Below, in pieces: positions 5,883 through 7,916 of a stretch of DNA of 7,916 nt. Made by a program: the position numbers and the translations under genes. The first letter of the stretch is position 1. Every line of letters begins with the position of its first letter. Source of the DNA: JASHVB01 sp049522565 (GTDB lineage Bacteria; Pseudomonadota; Alphaproteobacteria; Acetobacterales; Acetobacteraceae); the NCBI GenBank assembly GCA_049522565.1, contig JBEKNT010000331.1, forward strand, positions 1-7,916, given 5' to 3'. The notes under the pieces are model-generated. The model was not told where the DNA came from and made no database searches. It saw only the letters and a list, made by a program, of their open reading frames with translations.

Positions 5883-6866
5883 ATGTCGGCAGCCACAGTG
5901 CTCGAACGCACCGCGCCGCTCTACCAGCGCGTCAGCCGCGTCATCCCGCCCATGGAGTGGCCGGTGTTCGCCGACGACGTGGACGCCATCCTGGCGCTGA
6001 AGCGCCGCCGTAACGCCGTCATCCTGGCGCACAACTACATGACTCCGGAAATTTTCCACTGCGTGTCCGACATCGTCGGCGACAGCCTGGCGCTGGCGCG
6101 CGAGGCGATGACGGTGGACGCCGACGTCATCGTGCTCGCCGGCGTGCACTTCATGGCGGAGACGGCGAAACTGCTGAACCCGGCCAAGACCGTGCTGATC
6201 CCCGACACCCGCGCCGGGTGTTCGCTGGCGTCCTCGATCACCGCCGCCGACGTGCGGCTGATGCGGCAGAAGCACCCGGGCGTGCCGGTGGTCACCTACG
6301 TGAATTCGTCCGCCGCGGTGAAGGCGGAGTCCGACATCTGCTGCACCTCGGCCAACGCGAAGAAGATCGTCGAGTCGCTCGGCAGCGACACGGTGATCAT
6401 GCTGCCGGACGAATACCTCGCGCAGAATGTCGCGGCACAGACCAGGGTAAAAATCATCGCCTGGGCCGGCCACTGCGAGGTGCACGAGCGCTTCACCGCC
6501 GCCCAGGTCCGCGCGCTGCGCACCGACTATCCGGGCGTGACGATCCTGGCGCATCCCGAATGCCCGCCGGAGGTGATCGCCGAGGCCGACTACACCGGCT
6601 CGACCGCCGACATGTCCGGCTATGTCGGGCGCGAGAAGCCGGCGCGGGTGGTGCTGCTGACCGAATGCTCCATGGCCGACAACGTGTCGGTGCACCATCC
6701 GGCGGTGGACTTCGTCCGGCCGTGCAACCTGTGCCCGCACATGAAGCGCATCACGCTGGCCAACATCCGCGCCGCGCTGGAGGAGATGCGGCACGAGGTG
6801 ACGATCGATCCCGCCATCGCAGTACGTGCGCGACAGTCGGTCGAGCGCATGCTGGCGGTGCGGTAA
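5883..6866 (+). CDS. nadA: Quinolinate synthase A, [4Fe-4S] enzyme
   Basis: NadA condenses iminoaspartate with dihydroxyacetone phosphate to give quinolinate in de novo NAD synthesis in the cytoplasm. The 327-residue protein has the three conserved cluster ligands: Cys113 in DTRAGCSLA, Cys198 in AWAGHCEVH, and the last cysteine of CNLCPHMK (Cys284, with Cys281 nearby). The substrate-binding segment ILAHNYMTPEIFHCVSDIVG (47-66) and the following GDSLALA are intact. TYVNSSAAVKAESDICCTSANA (138-159) is the typical central motif. The start is strongly supported: AGGAGG (5869-5874) lies 8 bases before the ATG, downstream of a good promoter and two operator-like palindromes. nadC follows after 152 bases, most of which are a structured repeat. 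nadB is not adjacent on this side. No key residue is missing. Confidence 0.98.
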   Translation: MSAATVLERTAPLYQRVSRVIPPMEWPVFADDVDAILALKRRRNAVILAHNYMTPEIFHCVSDIVGDSLALAREAMTVDADVIVLAGVHFMAETAKLLNPAKTVLIPDTRAGCSLASSITAADVRLMRQKHPGVPVVTYVNSSAAVKAESDICCTSANAKKIVESLGSDTVIMLPDEYLAQNVAAQTRVKIIAWAGHCEVHERFTAAQVRALRTDYPGVTILAHPECPPEVIAEADYTGSTADMSGYVGREKPARVVLLTECSMADNVSVHHPAVDFVRPCNLCPHMKRITLANIRAALEEMRHEVTIDPAIAVRARQSVERMLAVR

Positions 6867-6869
6867 CGA

Positions 6870-7008
6870 GTACACCTCTCCCGCTGCGCGGGAGAGGTCG
6901 CGGAGCGAAGCGGCGCGGGTGAGGGGCGGCCTGCGCGGACTATTCGTGCGTTGCGCCCCTCACCCGGCGCTACGCGCCGACCCCTCCCGCAGCGCGGGAG
7001 AGGTGTAC
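6870..7008. repeat. Nested inverted-repeat element, copy 2 (REP/BIME- or MITE-like)
   Basis: This 139-bp relative of the element at 5655-5795 lies between nadA and nadC. Its terminal inverted repeats are perfect over 15 bp: GTACACCTCTCCCGC at 6870-6884 and its complement at 6994-7008. A left hairpin has an 11-bp perfect stem and TGC loop (6874-6898). An imperfect hairpin around a GAA loop covers 6899-6917. A long-range stem pairs CGGGTGAGGGGCG (6916-6928) with CGCCCCTCACCCG (6954-6966). CGGCGC/GCGCCG has a TAC loop (6965-6979). A right hairpin has an AGC loop and one mismatch (6980-7004). Bases 6945-6965 match copy 1 (5728-5748) at 20 of 21 positions, while the left inner part has diverged. 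The element begins 3 bases after the nadA stop. Confidence 0.85.
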
Positions 7009-7013
7009 GGAGG
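7009..7013 (+). promoter_or_regulatory. nadC ribosome binding site abutting the repeat end
   Basis: GGAGG (7009-7013) lies 5 bases before the nadC ATG and begins on the base immediately after the repeat's terminal GTGTAC. It decides the start codon. It also means the repeat's right-hand hairpin (stem ending at 7004) could sterically affect ribosome access. Confidence 0.75.
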
Positions 7014-7018
7014 CCCGC

Positions 7019-7867
7019 ATGACCCCACCGCTCCCCGCCATCATGGTCGAACCCTCGGTGCGTGCCGCGCTGCTGGAGGACCTCGGCCGCGCCGGCGACA
7101 TCACCACGGACGCCATCGTTCCCGCCGACGCACGCACCGAAACCGCGCTGATGGCGCGGCAGGACGGCGTGGTGGCCGGGCTGGACTTCGCGCTGACCGC
7201 GTTCCGCCTGATCGATCCCGCGATCGAGGCAATCATCGACCGCCCGGACGGCACGCGCCTTGCGCCCGGCGACCGCATCGCCGTCATCAAGGGCCCCGCG
7301 CGTGGCATCCTCACCGGCGAGCGCACCGCACTGAACTTCCTGTGCCACCTGAGCGGCATCGCCTCGGCCACGCGCGGCATCGTCGATGCGATCGCCGGCA
7401 CGCGGGCGCAAGTTTGCTGCACGCGCAAGACCATGCCCGGGCTGCGGTCAGCGCAGAAATACGCCATTCGGGTCGGCGGCGGCAGCAATCACCGGTTCGG
7501 GCTGGATGACGCGGTGCTGATCAAGGACAACCACGTGGCGATCGCCGGCGGGGTGCGCGAGGCGGTGGAGCGCGCCCGCGCGCATGTCGGCCACATGGTG
7601 AAGATCGAGCTGGAGGTGGATACGCTGGCGCAACTCGAAGAGGCGCTGCACCTGCGCGTCGATGCCGTGCTGCTGGACAACATGGGGCCGGAGATGCTGC
7701 GCCAAGCGGTGGCGATGGTGGACGGGCGGGCGGTGACGGAAGCCTCCGGCCGCATCCGCCCCGACACCGCGCCGGCGATCGCCGCGAGCGGCGTGGACCT
7801 GTTGTCGGTCGGCTGGCTGACGCACAGCGCAACCGTGCTGGATATCGGGCTCGATCACCTGGGGTGA
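7019..7867 (+). CDS. nadC: Nicotinate-nucleotide pyrophosphorylase (quinolinate phosphoribosyltransferase)
   Basis: NadC converts quinolinate and PRPP to nicotinic acid mononucleotide, CO2 and pyrophosphate, the step after NadA. The 282-residue length is normal. The N-terminal alpha/beta sandwich is followed by the hinge GERTALNFLCHLSGIAS (100-116). The barrel carries the substrate-binding set: TRKTMPGLR (135-143), KYAIRVGGGSNHRFGL (147-162), LIKDNH (167-172), IELEVD (196-201), LLDN (218-221) and EASGRI (241-246), with the phosphate-binding end SVGWLTHS (263-270). Key basic residues R102, R136, K137, H158, R159 and K169 and acidic E199 and D220 are all present. The ATG at 7019 is chosen from its GGAGG Shine-Dalgarno sequence. 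Being co-directional with nadA, it is probably read from the nadA promoter through the intervening repeat, although no promoter search within the repeat is conclusive. Confidence 0.98.
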   Translation: MTPPLPAIMVEPSVRAALLEDLGRAGDITTDAIVPADARTETALMARQDGVVAGLDFALTAFRLIDPAIEAIIDRPDGTRLAPGDRIAVIKGPARGILTGERTALNFLCHLSGIASATRGIVDAIAGTRAQVCCTRKTMPGLRSAQKYAIRVGGGSNHRFGLDDAVLIKDNHVAIAGGVREAVERARAHVGHMVKIELEVDTLAQLEEALHLRVDAVLLDNMGPEMLRQAVAMVDGRAVTEASGRIRPDTAPAIAASGVDLLSVGWLTHSATVLDIGLDHLG

Positions 7868-7892
7868 GCCGCTCATCCATGCCGCGGACCGA

Positions 7893-7916
7893 GTGACAGA
7901 CTCGCTGGCAGACCTG
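7893..7916 (+). CDS. Possible 5' end of the next gene (nadB candidate), cut by the window edge
   Basis: Twenty-five bases after the nadC stop, a GTG at 7893 opens a frame reading MTDSLADL that is still open at the window end. An ATG at 7879 in another frame stops after five codons. The position after nadA and nadC, and a short MTD-type N-terminus, would suit L-aspartate oxidase (NadB), whose FAD-binding GxGxxG motif normally follows soon after. Eight codons cannot establish this, and the Shine-Dalgarno sequence is weak. Confidence 0.25.

Noticed and set aside
5850..6875. A 341-codon open frame on the minus strand antisense to nadA
   Set aside because: It is a His/Arg/Gly/Asp-rich translation without recognisable domains, opposite an intact NadA with all cluster cysteines, and covers the nadA leader as well. 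It is judged spurious.
5655..7008. Reading the repeated hairpins as a CRISPR array
   Set aside because: There are two complex inverted-repeat elements more than 1 kb apart, not short direct repeats with regular unique spacers, and no cas gene is present.

Overview
The window is GC-rich DNA with strong third-position G/C bias. It looks like a chromosomal segment from an alphaproteobacterium, possibly the Rhodospirillales/Acetobacteraceae side. That placement rests on base composition, the general look of AlaS, NadA and NadC, and compact inverted repeats built on CCTCTCCCGC/GCGGGAGAGG and CGCCCCTCACCC. It is inference, not a database result. No phage, transposase, integrase, rRNA, tRNA or CRISPR sequence was seen.

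Layout. Bases 1-435 hold no gene that can be supported. A class I SAM-dependent methyltransferase of unknown substrate (436-1263, +) comes next, then a full-length alanyl-tRNA synthetase, alaS (1442-4081, +). After a degenerate dispersed repeat comes a VapBC-type toxin-antitoxin pair: an AbrB-fold antitoxin (4246-4479) and a PIN-domain toxin (4480-4887) that begins on the base after the antitoxin stop. A perfect palindrome overlaps the ribosome binding site of the antitoxin. An FMN-dependent nitroreductase-family gene lies on the minus strand (5003-5650), convergent with the toxin gene and divergent from nadA.

The right third carries de novo NAD synthesis: nadA (quinolinate synthase, 5883-6866) and nadC (quinolinate phosphoribosyltransferase, 7019-7867). 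NadA makes quinolinate and NadC converts it to nicotinic acid mononucleotide. The partner that makes iminoaspartate (NadB, or an aspartate dehydrogenase) is not between them. A short open frame starting at 7893 and running off the window could be its beginning.

The most interesting content is non-coding. (1) Upstream of nadA are two copies of the same imperfect palindrome, AATGCTCA-N5-AG(C/T)ATAA, exactly 28 bp apart. One overlaps the -10 of a promoter with a perfect TTGACA -35 box, which looks like a repressor operator for NAD synthesis. (2) Two related nested inverted-repeat elements of about 140 bp, each with perfect 14-15 bp termini starting GTACACC, flank nadA. Their ends sit 1-4 bp from the translation signals of the nitroreductase gene and nadC. 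(3) The vapBC palindrome resolves into four CTTAC/GTAAG half-sites.

Nothing seen amounts to a wholly new multi-gene system. The genes are recognisable families, and the novelty, if any, lies in the regulatory and repeat architecture.
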